Shown here: positions 35,916-46,480 of the stretch, piece by piece
Layout of the letters: the number at the start of each line of letters is the position of its first letter
How positions within the stretch are numbered: position 1 is the first letter of the stretch
Source of the DNA: Synaphobranchus kaupii
Taxonomy: Eukaryota; Chordata; Actinopteri; Anguilliformes; Synaphobranchidae
Length of the DNA: 64,000 bases
Direction: 5' to 3'
Assembly: GCA_029718625.1 (NCBI GenBank)
Contig: CM056381.1
Location: 57,964,157-58,028,156 of the forward strand
Notes under the pieces: model-generated
The model's input: the letters and a program-made list of their open reading frames with translations, nothing else
Database searches by the model: none
Told to the model about the DNA's origin: nothing
Made by a program: the position numbers and the translations under genes

Positions 35916-36464
35916 CTTAGGATTCCAATCGCTTATTTTATCCGTCCTCTTCTCCTCTGTCCTCGCCTGACCCGGAAATCGATCGAGGTTTGCCATCTTT
36001 AAGGACATTCCAAACCGCTAAATGCTCCTCGGAGGAGCGAGGACTGGGCAACTACGAGGCTCCCGGAGGATGCTTCAGTGAGGAAACATAAGTGTAGCCT
36101 TTGCGGAAGCCTTTTCTCGGAACGTTGCATTACACAAATGCAATTTTACCATTCCTTTCCATTTATTATAAAGCGCTAATCCATAATGACACTCATTGTT
36201 TATAACTAACAAAAGCACAGTTTATTCATGGAAAAATAAGCTGAAAAGTATTATAGTTAGGCACGTGACCATAAAATGACGCTGACGCTTGATTGAGCAA
36301 GGACGTTCCATTTGCTAAATACATGTGCCTCGTTTCCTCCATCCTCATATCTGATCCTTGCATCCTTTCCTCACGTCCTCTGTTGGGCGGAGCTAAGCAG
36401 CTAGGAAAGGACTCGAGGAAAGGATGCAAGGAGTAAAAATTAGTGATTGGAATGAACCCTTAGA
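35916..36464. mobile_element. Inverted-repeat element, class unknown
   Basis: The left side (GATTCCAATCGCTTATTTTA, then TCCGTCCTCTTCTCCTCTG) and the complement of the right side (CATTCCAATCACTAATTTTT, then ACTCCTTGCATCC) match imperfectly. An internal palindrome pairs TGCATCCTTTCCTC (36359 onward) with GAGGAAAGGATGCA (to about 36429). No ORF with a domain and no clear target duplication. Confidence 0.45.
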
Positions 36465-36981
36465 GTGGCGTGCATCTGGCCGGCGCTAGCCAGATTTAAA
36501 ATTGGTTTTCGTTGGATAGTCAAAATCATAACGGATGGTATGTAGTAGTACTGGGTCCTGACAACCTAGGCATAATCGAAAAAGAAAAGGGAGACTTTTG
36601 ATTTCATCTGTCTGAAACCTGTTTAGCAAACAGTTTTGTAAAAACTCCAAACTCCAATGAGTGCCTGTTGTCTGTCTAATAAGTTCCAAGTGCGGACGTT
36701 CCAGCCCCGAAGTTGGACCTCTTGCTCCGCCTACCCTCTTTGAAACTGGCCTCCACGATATGGAAAAGAATGGCAGAAAGGGCGGGGATTTGGGCAAATT
36801 GGGCGGAGAATGCTGGCTTCAACAGAATGAATGGGAGAGATACAGCTTGTTGTTTCTTGTTTTCTATATAGTTCGGTGTAATGAACAAGATGGTACCCCC
36901 AAAACTATTGGGGCAAGCCACATTGAAATGCTGTATTCTAAAAGGCCACTAGACTACAGACATTTAATTCAATAAGATATT
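36465..36981. other. Non-coding stretch
   Basis: Overlapping open frames on both strands at 36486-36975 have no recognisable domain, and codon choice looks random. No gene called. Confidence 0.45.
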
Positions 36982-37954
36982 GGGCTCTATTTTAATAAAC
37001 CAAACGCAATGGTGAACGCAAGAGTAATCGCTTGGCGGTATCGCTCTGAGGGCGTGTCGGCGAGAAATTTGGTAATTTCATGACGGCAATCTTGGCGCAC
37101 CTTATGGCGGTATTGCTAAAAGGCTGGGTTTAAACGTCAAAGGTGTGTCTCTATGGTAGCCAATCAAATTGTTGTTCTCATGCTTTAAAACGCAATCGCG
37201 TTGGAACGCAATCGCTCCATGCAATTTCATAATGAGCAACCCAAACGCACTGGACCGTCAACGACAAGATTTTCCGCACAGGAATCAGACATACTTGCAA
37301 CAGAAGTACAGGCTAGGACTGTAGTAATTTATGGATCACAATCCACACCACCTCGTCTCCCAGAAGTTCGGAAGGCACGGGAGGAGGTGGCGAATGCATT
37401 AATTAGCCTACATTAGGTGATGTAGGCATAATTATGATTCAAATGGTAGGCTTATGATTCAACTGTGTCAATGTGTAATTTATATATTATAGGCTAGTGG
37501 CCTACATGATCGCAAGTTACTTGTAAGCTGTCCTGTTTTATTCGAGTAGTTTAAATTAAAATTAATTAATTAATAATAATTATAGGCTATTTGTTCATTA
37601 AATGGAAGTGTAATGTTGGCATCACCTATAGACACTACATAGAACTACATGACGAATAAGTTACCAAATTGCCAGAGTCTATTGCGTTTCCGCTAAGAGG
37701 TGGTTCCAGCTGATCATAACGCAATGGGTTTTCGTTGGTTCAAATTGTCACTGAGCCGAAAGTATTTTAGAACACGCCCCAGACAGCGCCACCCATCCCA
37801 CTGCAGCGCAACCGAAAGGATGTTATGTTGAGAATTTGTTGATCCTAGCGGTATTGCTGAGAAACGCCATAGCGCCAGTTTTAAGACGTTGATGCTGTCA
37901 ACAAGTTTGCGTTTGACTATACCGTCCCCTTGCGCTGGTTTGAAAATAGAGCCC
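36982..37954. mobile_element. PIF/Harbinger-type element (non-autonomous relic)
   Basis: Terminal inverted repeats GGGCTCTATTTT and AAAATAGAGCCC with 3-bp flanking ATT on both sides (36979-36981 and 37955-37957), the 3-bp duplication length of PIF/Harbinger. The subterminal regions also mirror one another (AAACGCAATGG, GGCGGTATCGC / GCGGTATTGC, GCGCCAG). A Myb-like coding remnant lies inside. The transposase gene is absent. Confidence 0.85.
37219..37416 (+). pseudogene. Harbinger Myb/SANT-like DNA-binding protein remnant
   Basis: About 65 codons from ATG 37219 to TAG. TTRFSAQESDILATEVQART followed by PPRLPEVRKAREEVANAL resembles the trihelix/Myb-like domain of the accessory protein that Harbinger transposons need for nuclear import and end binding. 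The initial aromatic position and the helix-1 ...ILATEV pattern are kept. The domain is cut off before the last helix, and no further exons are visible. The call is inferred from residue pattern. Confidence 0.6.
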
Positions 37955-37957
37955 ATT

Positions 37958-38846
37958 GTTTCATAAAAATTGAAGTGAAATGTTACAACAATAAGAAATG
38001 TTGTTTCTTCTTTAAAAGGCAGTAATGCCCAGTACTCCTTTTCGTAGGCTACTTGTAAAATAGCGTGCCCCTGAACTGGAGCATCAAAGTCACAGATCAA
38101 CCGTCTCGGCTACGTGTCCGATCAATCCGAATGCCGGGCTGGACAAAGAGAACAACACTAGCTAGCTAACAATAACCCACCAAAGACGTGAACGCAAACT
38201 CTAACCTTCCCTAACGGAAATTAACTATAGTACAACTATAGTATGTCGACAGCATATACTATACAAATACTATAGTATTTCTGAAGTATTTTTGTACACA
38301 CTATAGTCATACTATTGTCCTATAGGTATAAATACTAAATAATTATTATAGGGGGTGAAAATACAATAGTGATACTATTGTACTATAGTGACAAATACTA
38401 TAGCATTATTATAGTGGGCGAAAAAAACTATAATATAACTATACTAGAAGATAACTATAGCAATACTATAGTTCATTTTTGTTAGGGTTAGCTCCTAACA
38501 ATAAAAACACTTGTAGACAACACTTATTTTAACAATTCATTAAAGGTTTTTAGAGGAATTTTTTAGAGGTCATTAAAGGAATTTGCTTTTGAGGATTTTT
38601 TTTCTGGTAGTTTCTCGTAGGCTAACATGGAAAGCAATAACCACGAAGCGGAGCTCGCGTTTGCTTTCACATTCGGTTACAACTTGCAGGAACTTTGCAA
38701 TATTAGTAGAAATATTATAAACGCGAGTCTTTATTACCATGCTTAACCCAATCTGAGGGGTATACTATGAAACATGATTACAGAACTGAGTAAAACCCCA
38801 GACCTTAGAAAAATAAAAAGCCAAAACCTCCCAAATCTGGAACATG
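37958..38846. other. Non-coding stretch with ACTATAG-rich block
   Basis: No gene. The central part (38224-38480) is a dense array of ACTATAGT-like words; the rest is unremarkable. Confidence 0.6.
38224..38480. repeat. ACTATAG/CTATAGT-rich palindromic repeat block
   Basis: At least ten occurrences of ACTATAG, CTATAGT or close variants, on both strands because the word is palindromic (ACTATAGT). They are spaced irregularly and interleaved with ACTATTGT and AAATACTA. Not a simple tandem array. Confidence 0.75.
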
Positions 38847-39402
38847 GGGTGCATCCCAATATTCTTCACTCCCCACCTCCCACTCCCCCACTACCACTCT
38901 ACTACCCGGAAGTAGGTGGAGGAACTGAGGGGAGGAGGGGAGTGGAGGAAAGGAGCGTAAAGAAAATTGGGACAGCGAATCTGCTTCACCGTTATCAAAA
39001 TCGCAGTCGACTATTGATGAAGTTGCCCTATCATAACTTTGACTGATGCCGAGCCCACAATGAGTCCCAGCGCCAATCACACATCTTATGCATGGCCAGC
39101 CCACTTAGAGCTACAAAAGTTTCAAGTAGAAGTAGCTATAAAAATGTTGCCTACCTGACATTGCAGTTTGTGTCGAGACACTAATTAATATGTAATCAGT
39201 ATTAGATCAAAGTGAACATCATGTAGTATAACCTATGCAAACATAACAATTTACTGTAATTCCAAAATCCCGATGTTCCCGATGTCTGAAAATACCGAGC
39301 ACTAATTCACCTCATATAGGCTACTGTAGCTACACTACAGCCTAATATTGCCATCAGTTCCTTGCATATCACACAGGCAAATTCTGAAATATTCCTGTAG
39401 TG

Positions 39403-40123
39403 CAGTGGTTCTCAAACTCGGTCCTGGGGCCCCCCTGTGTATGCTGGTTTTCGTTCCAACCACAATCGTGATCCGAGAATTTTAACAAGCTGTTAATTTT
39501 TTTCAATTGTACTTTTCATTTTTTGATGGATTATTTACCATCTAAGCCAAATTTTGTCAGAAAATAGCTATGCATGCCATGTAGAATAAATGTCCCATGT
39601 TCACATTTTTCTTATTGTTCTATATTGCAAAGAACTACATACAAAGAGTTAAGAAAATGATAACTGGTGAGTCAATATGCTCCTAATTAGTACTTTCATA
39701 ATTCTGTTTCCTTAAACTTATTAACACAATGCAGGTTTGGCTCATTATGAATTTACGTTGTCCTTGAATTGTTCATTATCAACCAAATTGTTAGTTTTTG
39801 TGGCCATGTGTCTGTCCACACTTTCACCAATTAGGAGCCTGTTGATTCACCTCTGCCTTCCATTTGCTCAGTTTTGTTACCTCTTTTAATGAAATTGCAA
39901 TATAGCACAATAAGCAAAATGTGAACATGGGACATTTATTCTACATGGCATGCATAGCTATTTTCTTACATAATTTGGTTTAAGAGGGTAAATAATCCAT
40001 CAAAACATGAAAAGTGCAATTAAGAAAAATTAACAGCTTGTTAAAATTCTCGGGTTGCAATTGTGGTTGGAACAAAAACCAGCATACACAGGGGGGCCCC
40101 AGGACCGAGTTTGAGAACCACTG
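39403..40123. mobile_element. Palindromic hAT MITE with perfect 8-bp duplication
   Basis: Begins CAGTGGTTCTCAAACTCGGT and ends with its complement. The arms are long (about 200 bp each, including GGGACATTTATTCTACATGG on the right and its mirror on the left). The 8-bp target duplication CTGTAGTG is exact (39395-39402 and 40124-40131). Non-coding. It predates or postdates the Gypsy insertion independently, lying 240 bp to its left. Confidence 0.95.
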
Positions 40124-40363
40124 CTGTAGTGGAACAAATTATAGTCATATTATCAGAGATATTATTATTACTGTTCATAGTATCGCAGTGGTCACACTGA
40201 AAAACAGTTAGACCTATTTCCCACTGTAACATCTGAAATCAAATTTAAAAATGTCCTTTGGAAACGATTGGTTGAATAAATTCATTAATGCATATTCACA
40301 TCCTGAAATAGCTGTCATGCTTAGGCTATATTTATGTATAGTCATGTTCATTAATAAGCAATG

Positions 40364-41140
40364 TGTCATGGTTTTAGGCAGCCTCGTTTTATTTCGGCGT
40401 TCGTTCTTTCTTTTAGCAGCGTCATGCACTCTATCGGATTTTTCGCCTTCCGTTCCGGTGTTTTCATCTCGCTCTGCAATTATCCTCCGCACCTGTTTGT
40501 GGTTTCCTACCGGCTATATTTAGCTCTGGGTTTCCGATTTCCGGTGCTTCGAGATTACTCGCGTTTGACACAAAGTCGGTTAAGGTATAGGAATACTGAG
40601 ATTGCTGCCTTGCTAGTCTTATAGTAAAACAGATTAGAGTTAGGGTTTAGATCTCTTGATCTTTTCTTTTCCCTTTCTCTACTCTGTTTGTTAGTCTTCC
40701 TTCTTTTCTGTTTTCTTTTAAAGAGGCATTCCTATATTTTATGCTTCTTTCTACTTCCTCTTATTTTGTTACTCGCTGAAGTTGTGAGCTGGAGGAATTG
40801 TTTTTTCCTTTGTCTGCACTCGTATCTACGAGCTTATTTTTTCCAGTACCACGGAAATATTATTTTCAGTCCTGTTTTTCTCCCTTTGTTTAGTCTCTTT
40901 TCTACTGAGACTCAAAGGTAATTTCTGGTTTTCTATTTTCTGCTCAATGTGTTGAGCCTCGCCCTGTTTTTAGGGTTGTTTTTCGTTTGGCTTTGTGCCG
41001 GGAGTCTTTTGCTCCATTTTTTGTTATCCTTTTCTCTCTGTTTGTGAAATCTTTCACTCTAGTGGTGTTTCCGATTTTCGGAGACACTTTTTGATCTCTC
41101 TGTTGCATCTGGCCTTCCGAACCCAACTCCCCCCATTACA
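40364..41140 (+). repeat. Gypsy 5' LTR
   Basis: Starts TGTCATGGTTTTAGGCAGCC and ends ACTCCCCCCATTACA. Lacks about 10 bp (after ...AAAACAGATT) present in the 3' copy. Shares its start and end style with the solo LTR at 61102-61780. Confidence 0.97.
40515..40522 (+). promoter_or_regulatory. TATA-like box in 5' LTR
   Basis: TATATTTA lies about 150 bp into the LTR, at the place where the related solo LTR has a better TATATAAG. It probably positions Pol II initiation. Inferred from location and comparison only. Confidence 0.45.
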
Positions 41141-41156
41141 GAATCTCGAAGCCAGT

Positions 41157-42143
41157 ATGGAAAGACCAGCAACTCCACAGAGAGTCGAGGAAATGCTGAC
41201 AGCTCATGAGGAGACCATTCGTGTTCTCCAGGCCAGTCAGCAGGCCCTGCACACACAGCAGGGTCAGATGATGGAACAGTTGCGCCATCAGGGAGAATAT
41301 CTGCGGGATTTAGCAGACAGTCTCCGCGCACTGACCATTTCAGCTACTGCCCCAGTTACACAAGCACCCATTAACCCTGTTCCCATGCCACTTACTCCTA
41401 GGGAGCCCAAACTCCAGCTACCATCCCGTTATAGTGGGGAACCGGGGAGATGCCGGGGTTTTTTGGCTCAGTGCCTCTTGTATTTTAAAGCGCAGCCATC
41501 CCGGTTCACGACCCAGGAGTCCCGGGTGGCTTTTATTTTGTCTTTGTTGGCGGACAATGCTCTCGCTTGGGCGGAACCGCTTATTTCATCCAACGCCCCG
41601 GTTATAAGGGACTCGGATAGCCTGATGGAAGAGATGAAGTTAGTTTTTGATCATGACGTCTCAGGTCAAGAGTCAGCCATGAGACTAACTCGTCTTCGCC
41701 AGGGTACTGACACCGTAGCGGCTTTTAGCATTAAGTTTCGGGCACTGGCAGGAGAGACTGGGTGGCCCGACGAACCACTTAAGGCGTTATTTCTTAACGC
41801 ATTGTCAGACCCCGTCAGGGACGCCCTGTCCGTGCTCGAGCCGCCTGCCACCTTTAGTACTCTGGTCACCATGGCTATTCGAGTCGACAACCGCGTCAGG
41901 GAGCGGGAAAGGGAACGCAGAGTTCGCCCTGTTCGTTCCTCTTCTTCGCTATCGGCAGAGTCTCCAGCCTACTCCTCCACCTACTCCTCCTTTAGTCGGG
42001 AGGAGCCCATGCAGGTGGATGGGTCATCCGTCCGCGGCCCTAGGGGGCCAAGACCACGGGAGAACTCGTGCCAATATTGCAGACGCAGGGGTCACACCAA
42101 ATATCAGTGTCCTAAACTGGAGGGAAACGAGGGGTCTCGTTAG
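41157..42143 (+). CDS. gag: Gypsy Gag polyprotein
   Basis: I choose the ATG at 41157 ([20 protein letters not shown]), 16 bp after the LTR; the open frame extends further upstream but only into LTR sequence. It has 328 codons. The N-terminal region (about residues 1-60) is predicted helical/coiled coil. The central part carries the capsid-like core of Sushi-type Gag proteins ([20 protein letters not shown] and the [20 protein letters not shown] segment). A single CCHC zinc knuckle [14 protein letters not shown] lies at about residues 305-318. It forms the particle that packages the RNA. The stop at 42141-42143 lies just after a slippery heptamer, so part of the product should continue into Pol. 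Confidence 0.93.
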   Translation: MERPATPQRVEEMLTAHEETIRVLQASQQALHTQQGQMMEQLRHQGEYLRDLADSLRALTISATAPVTQAPINPVPMPLTPREPKLQLPSRYSGEPGRCRGFLAQCLLYFKAQPSRFTTQESRVAFILSLLADNALAWAEPLISSNAPVIRDSDSLMEEMKLVFDHDVSGQESAMRLTRLRQGTDTVAAFSIKFRALAGETGWPDEPLKALFLNALSDPVRDALSVLEPPATFSTLVTMAIRVDNRVRERERERRVRPVRSSSSLSAESPAYSSTYSSFSREEPMQVDGSSVRGPRGPRPRENSCQYCRRRGHTKYQCPKLEGNEGSR

Positions 42144-42167
42144 GGGAACTGGGGTTCTTAACGAGAC
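42122..42167 (+). promoter_or_regulatory. Programmed -1 frameshift signal between gag and pol
   Basis: GGGAAAC at 42122-42128 is a canonical slippery heptamer in the correct phase (G GGA AAC in the gag frame). After a 5-nt spacer comes a hairpin. GTCTCGTTA (42134-42142) pairs perfectly with TAACGAGAC (42159-42167), and GAAC/GTTC (42146-42149, 42154-42157) extends it inside the loop. The -1 frame is open across this site and into pol, while the gag frame stops at 42143. The same heptamer is known from Sushi-type elements and their domesticated mammalian relative PEG10. Confidence 0.85.
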
Positions 42168-45100
42168 AAAATAGTGTTCTTCCTCGTACCCTTTTGCCAG
42201 TCCAACTGCTTTGGAATAAGCGGTCTGTTAACATCAACGCATTTATTGATTCTGGAGCAGTTGGATGTTTCATCGACGCAAAGTGGGCCAGGGAGTTTAA
42301 AATCCCCATACGTTCTCTCACTCGGCCTCTTTTTGTTACTGCTCTCGATGGCCGTCCATTGGGCTCCGGGACCATTAAGGAGTCCACAGGGTCTTTAGTT
42401 ATGTCCACTTCCTACCAGGGTCACTCTGAGAGGATAAAATTTTTTTTAGTTGATTCCCCAGCTTACCCGCTGGTCCTGGGACACTCATGGTTAGCCCTTC
42501 ACGGTCCTCACATTGGGTGGGGTGGGGACGGAGGGGTTATTCGCCAGTGGGGTCCTCAGTGTAAATCTCACTGTTACTCTTCCATTAACACCTCTTCAGG
42601 TGGTACTTGTGACAGTTCCGCTTTCTGCTCCGACAGTGATAATGAGGAGGTTGAATGTTCTCCTGTCCAGGTTAATCCAGAGGCTCACTCTGAGACAAAA
42701 GAGGAGAGCCTGTCTTGGGATTCGTTTGCGGATGGGAATACTATTTGGGAGGAGGATCCTTCTGAGTCCGTATTTGATTGGGAATCATCACATGAATCTC
42801 TTATTGATCCTGAAAATTCGGAGGTGATAGGGGTGCTCAGATTCTGTTTGCCTACCAATGTACCAGGGAGGTACACCGACCTCGCTGAGGTTTTCAGTAA
42901 GCAACGCGCCACCACCTTGCCACCTCATAGGTCTTACGACTGTGCCATCGAGTTATACCCGGGTACGGTTCCGCCTAGGGGCTCTCTGTATTCCTTGTCA
43001 GTCCCTGAGAGCACTGCAATGAGGCAATACATTGAGGAATCTCTAGCTAATGGCTTTATTAGACCTTCCACCTCACCGGCTGGCGCTGGTTTTTTCTTTG
43101 TCAAGAAAAAAGATGGAGGGTTGAGGCCTTGTATAGATTATCGGGGTCTAAACGACATCACCATCAAGAACAGGTACCCTCTTCCACTGATGAACTCCGC
43201 TTTTGAGCGCCTGCAGGGGGCATCGATCTTTACTAAACTCGATCTTCGCAACGCTTACAACCTGGTGCGCGTGCGCGAGGGTGATGAGTGGAAGACGGCA
43301 TTTAACACCCACCACGGTCACTACGAGTACCGGGTGATGCCGTTCGGGCTCACTAGCGCCCCCTCTGTCTTCCAGGCGCTAGTGAACGACGTTCTCAGAG
43401 AGATGCTGGAGAGATTCGTTTTCGTTTACCTCGACGATATTTTAATTTTTTCTCCGAATCTCTCATCTCACGTCGGCCATGTTAGGCAGGTTTTGGAGGC
43501 ACTTCTGAAGGCACGACTGTTTGTAAAAGCCGAGAAGTGCATATTCCACACTAACTCCGTTTCTTTCTTGGGGTTCATTGTGGCGGACGGTAAGGTCCTT
43601 ATGGATCCTGAGAAAGTTTCGGCAGTTAAGAACTGGCCTACTCCTACATCAGTAAAGCAGGTACAGCGCTTCTTGGGCTTTGCTAATTTTTACCGGCGGT
43701 TTATCCGCAATTTTAGTACATTAGCCGCTCCTATCTCAGCCCTCACCAAAAAGACATCTCCTGCCCGCTTCCAATGGAACTCTAGGGCTGAGGCAGCGTT
43801 CACGGAGCTAAAAAAGAGGTTCAGCTCCGAACCTATCCTGGTAACTCCCAATCCCTCCCTCCCCTTTGTGGTAGAGGTAGATGCATCGGAGCTGGGAGTG
43901 GGTGCCATTCTGTCCCAGCACTCGCCTCTGGACCGTAAGATGCACCCATGCGCATATTTCTCTCGTGCTTTAACACCGGCCGAGAGGAATTATGACGTAG
44001 GGGACCGGGAGCTGCTTGCGGTCAAATTAGCATTAGAGGAGTGGCGTCATTGGTTGGAGGGAGCTGAGCATCCCTTTACGGTCTGGACAGACCATAAGAA
44101 TTTGGAATATGTCCAACAGGCCAAGACACGGAACTCCCGACAAGCCCGGTGGGCATTATTTTTCGCCCGGTTCAGATTTATTCTAACTTATCGACCGGGA
44201 TCTAAGAATGTTAAGCCGGACGCTCTGTCACGTATTTACGACCACACTGACAGGGAACCGCATCCTGAGCCCATCATACCTGTTGCCCAGATTGTAGCCC
44301 CGGTTATGTGGGAGATCGAAGCAGCTGTACAGAAGGCATTGCGTTTGGATCCGGGCCCAGGTGGGGGTCCGTCCCACTGTTTGTTTGTTCCGCCCCGTCT
44401 TAGATCTCGGGTTCTCCAGTGGGGCCACTCTTCTCAGCTGGCGGCCCATCCTGGCATCCACCGGACTAGGGAATTTTTATCCCGACGCTTTTGGTGGCCT
44501 AAAATGGAGAGTGATGTGCGGGACTTTGTTGCCGCCTGTCCTGTCTGCGCCCGTAGCAAGGGTTCACGACTCCCACCCGCGGGTCTCTTGCGCCCCCTGC
44601 CTATCCCCAGTCGTCCTTGGAGTCACATCGCCCTCGACTTCGTTACCGGGTTGCCGGCTTCCCAGGGTAACACTGTGATCCTAGTGGTTGTGGACAGGTT
44701 TTCTAAGGCAGCTCATTTTATTGCACTACCTAAACTACCGTCAGCACCGGAGACCGCTCAGCTGATGGTAGATCACGTTTTTAGGATACATGGCATTCCT
44801 CTGGACGTGGTTTCCGATCGCGGCCCTCAATTCGCAGCCAAGTTTTGGCGCTCCTTTTGTACCCTGCTAGGGGCATCTGTCAGCTTGTCTTCGGGTTTTC
44901 ACCCGGAAACCAATGGACAGACAGAGCGTACCAATCAGACGTTGGAGAGTACCCTTCGGTGTTTGGCCGCCTCCAATCCTACGTCCTGGAGTCGCCATCT
45001 AACTTGGGCGGAGTACGCCCATAATACTCTACGCAATGCCTCCACAGGGCTCTCTCCTTTTGAGGCTCAGCTGGGATATCTACCCCCTCTATTTCCTGAG

Positions 45101-45682
45101 TTAGAAAGGGAGGTGGAGGTACCGTCCGCAGGGGCTTTCATGCGGAGATGTCGTTCTGTCTGGAGGCGTGTGCGCGCTTCTCTCCTGCGTGCCTCTGCTA
45201 AACAAAAGGCTGCAGCCGACACTCACCGTCGCCCAGCTCCCTCTTATCGGGTGGGGCAAAGAGTGTGGCTTTCCACACGGGATCTACCATTGCGAGTGGA
45301 GTCCCGCAAACTCGCACCACGGTTTGTGGGTCCCTTTAAGATCATCAGGAGGATCAACACTGTGCGCCTTCAGTTGCCACGTTCTATGCGTATCCATCCC
45401 ACCTTTCACGTCTCTCGGTTGAAACCAGTGCTGGTGAGCGCGCTTGCTCCCACGGACAAGCCTCCGCCTCCCCCCCGGTTTGTGGAGGGAGGTCCGGTTT
45501 ATACCGTTCGGCGCATTTTGGCTGAGAGGCGTGTGGGCAGAGGGTGCCAGTTTTTGGTGGACTGGGAGGGTTATGGTCCTGAGGAGCGCTGCTGGGTACC
45601 TTCCAGGAACATCTTGGACCCCACTCTTATTAGGGACTTCCGCAGAAATAAGGCTGAGGGATCGTCTGGGGTCGTCCCTTAG
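42128..45682 (+). CDS. pol: Gypsy Pol polyprotein with C-terminal chromodomain
   Basis: Open in the -1 frame relative to gag from upstream of the slip site to TAG at 45680-45682 (about 1184 codons from 42128). The order is aspartic protease (FIDSGAVG, Asp at about 42248), then RT with [30 protein letters not shown] and YLDD at 43427-43438. RNase H follows ([40 protein letters not shown]). Integrase has an HH...CPVC zinc motif (CPVC near 44537-44548) and a D-D-35-E core (DFVTGLP, SDRGPQF, QTERTNQ). The last about 60 residues form a chromodomain ([16 protein letters not shown] to LDPTLIRDF with aromatic residues kept), which in this clade tethers integration to marked chromatin. All catalytic residues are present. 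Confidence 0.95.
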   Translation, partial: RGVSLGELGFLTRQNSVLPRTLLPVQLLWNKRSVNINAFIDSGAVGCFIDAKWAREFKIPIRSLTRPLFVTALDGRPLGSGTIKESTGSLVMSTSYQGHSERIKFFLVDSPAYPLVLGHSWLALHGPHIGWGGDGGVIRQWGPQCKSHCYSSINTSSGGTCDSSAFCSDSDNEEVECSPVQVNPEAHSETKEESLSWDSFADGNTIWEEDPSESVFDWESSHESLIDPENSEVIGVLRFCLPTNVPGRYTDLAEVFSKQRATTLPPHRSYDCAIELYPGTVPPRGSLYSLSVPESTAMRQYIEESLANGFIRPSTSPAGAGFFFVKKKDGGLRPCIDYRGLNDITIKNRYPLPLMNSAFERLQGASIFTKLDLRNAYNLVRVREGDEWKTAFNTHHGHYEYRVMPFGLTSAPSVFQALVNDVLREMLERFVFVYLDDILIFSPNLSSHVGHVRQVLEALLKARLFVKAEKCIFHTNSVSFLGFIVADGKVLMDPEKVSAVKNWPTPTSVKQVQRFLGFANFYRRFIRNFSTLAAPISALTKKTSPARFQWNSRAEAAFTELKKRFSSEPILVTPNPSLPFVVEVDASELGVGAILSQHSPLDRKMHPCAYFSRALTPAERNYDVGDRELLAVKLALEEWRHWLEGAEHPFTVWTDHKNLEYVQQAKTRNSRQARWALFFARFRFILTYRPGSKNVKPDALSRIYDHTDREPHPEPIIPVAQIVAPVMWEIEAAVQKALRLDPGPGGGPSHCLFVPPRLRSRVLQWGHSSQLAAHPGIHRTREFLSRRFWWPKMESDVRDFVAACPVCARSKGSRLPPAGLLRPLPIPSRPWSHIALDFVTGLPASQGNTVILVVVDRFSKAAHFIALPKLPSAPETAQLMVDHVFRIHGIPLDVVSDRGPQFAAKFWRSFCTLLGASVSLSSGFHPETNGQTERTNQTLESTLRCLAASNPTSWSRHLTWAEYAHNTLRNASTGLSPFEAQLGYLPPLFPELEREVEVPSAGAFMRRCRSVWRRVRASLLRASAKQKAAADTHRRPAPSYRVGQRVWLSTRDLPLRVESRKLAPRFVGPFKIIRRINTVRLQLPRSMRIHPTFHVSRLKPVLVSALAPTDKPPPPPRFVEGGPVYTVRRILAERRVGRGCQFLVDWEGYGPEERCWVPSRNILDPTLIRDFRRNKAEGSSGVVP

Positions 45683-45693
45683 AGGGGGGGTTC
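45681..45693 (+). promoter_or_regulatory. Polypurine tract
   Basis: AGAGGGGGGG followed by TTC immediately before the 3' LTR, the usual plus-strand priming site of this family. Confidence 0.8.
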
Positions 45694-46480
45694 TGTCATG
45701 GTTTTAGGCAGCCTCGTTTTATTTCGGCGTTCGTTCTTTCTTTTAGCAGCGTCATGCACTCTATCGGATTTTTCGCCTTCCGTTCCGGTGTTTTCATCTC
45801 GCTCTGCAATTATCCTCCGCACCTGTTTGTGGTTTCCTACCGGCTATATTTAGCTCTGGGTTTCCGATTTCCGGTGCTTCGAGATTACTCGCGTTTGACA
45901 CGAAGTCGGTTAAGGTATAGGAATACTGAGATTGCTGCCTTGCTAGTCTTATAGTAAAACAGATTTATTCCAGTTAGAGTTAGGGTTTAGATCTCTTGAT
46001 CTTTTCTTTTCCCTTTCTCTACTCTGTTTGTTAGTCTTCCTTCTTTTCTGTTTTCTTTTAAAGAGGCATTCCTATATTTTATGCTTCTTTCTACTTCCTC
46101 TTATTTTGTTACTCGCTGAAGTTGTGAGCTGGAGGAATTGTTTTTTCCTTTGTCTGCACTCGTATCTACGAGCTTATTTTTTCCAGTACCACGGAAATAT
46201 TATTTTCAGTCCTGTTTTTCTCCCTTTTTTTAGTCTCTTTTCTACTGAGACTCAAAGGTAATTTCTGGTTTTCTATTTTCTGCTCAATGTGTTGAGCCTC
46301 GCCCTGTTTTTAGGGTTGTTTTTCGTTTGGCTTTGTGCCGGGAGTCTTTTGCTCCATTTTTTGTTATCCTTTTCTCTCTGTTTGTGAAATCTTTCACTCT
46401 AGTGGTGTTTCCGATTTTCGGAGACACTTTTTGATCTCTCTGTTGCATCTGGCCTTCCGAACCCAACTCCCCCCATTACA
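45694..46480 (+). repeat. Gypsy 3' LTR
   Basis: Nearly identical to 40364-41140. The differences seen are an A/G change (CACAAAG versus CACGAAG), a G/T change in the CCCTTTG/TTTAG stretch and the 10-bp indel TATTCCAGTT. Confidence 0.97.

Larger units (their letters stand above)
40364..46480 (+). mobile_element. Full-length Ty3/Gypsy chromovirus (Sushi-type), apparently intact
   Basis: Two direct LTRs (777 and 787 bp), both TG...CA, flanked by a perfect 5-bp duplication CAATG (40359-40363 and 46481-46485). Between them lie Gag and a Pol frame ordered protease, RT, RNase H, integrase, chromodomain. By eye the LTRs differ by two substitutions and one 10-bp indel, so the insertion is recent. No stop or frameshift other than the expected gag/pol shift is seen. 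A polypurine tract precedes the 3' LTR. No envelope gene is present. Confidence 0.97.

Noticed and set aside
36486..36975. Overlapping open frames on both strands (about 80-104 codons) as candidate exons
   Set aside because: Mutually exclusive frames of similar length on both strands with no motif or splice support.
38224..38480. CRISPR-like array from the repeated ACTATAG words
   Set aside because: No constant repeat length or unique spacers of uniform size, and the DNA is clearly eukaryotic.
40688..40921. 77-codon frame in both LTRs (also 46028-46261) as a possible LTR-encoded protein
   Set aside because: Low-complexity Phe/Leu-rich translation of a T-rich LTR. Presence in both LTRs only reflects their shared origin.
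41059..41331. Minus-strand and alternative-frame open frames across the Gypsy element (also 44228-44461, 45168-45422, 45444-45707)
   Set aside because: They lie on the opposite strand or other frames of Gag and Pol and have no domains; they are shadows of the real coding sequence.
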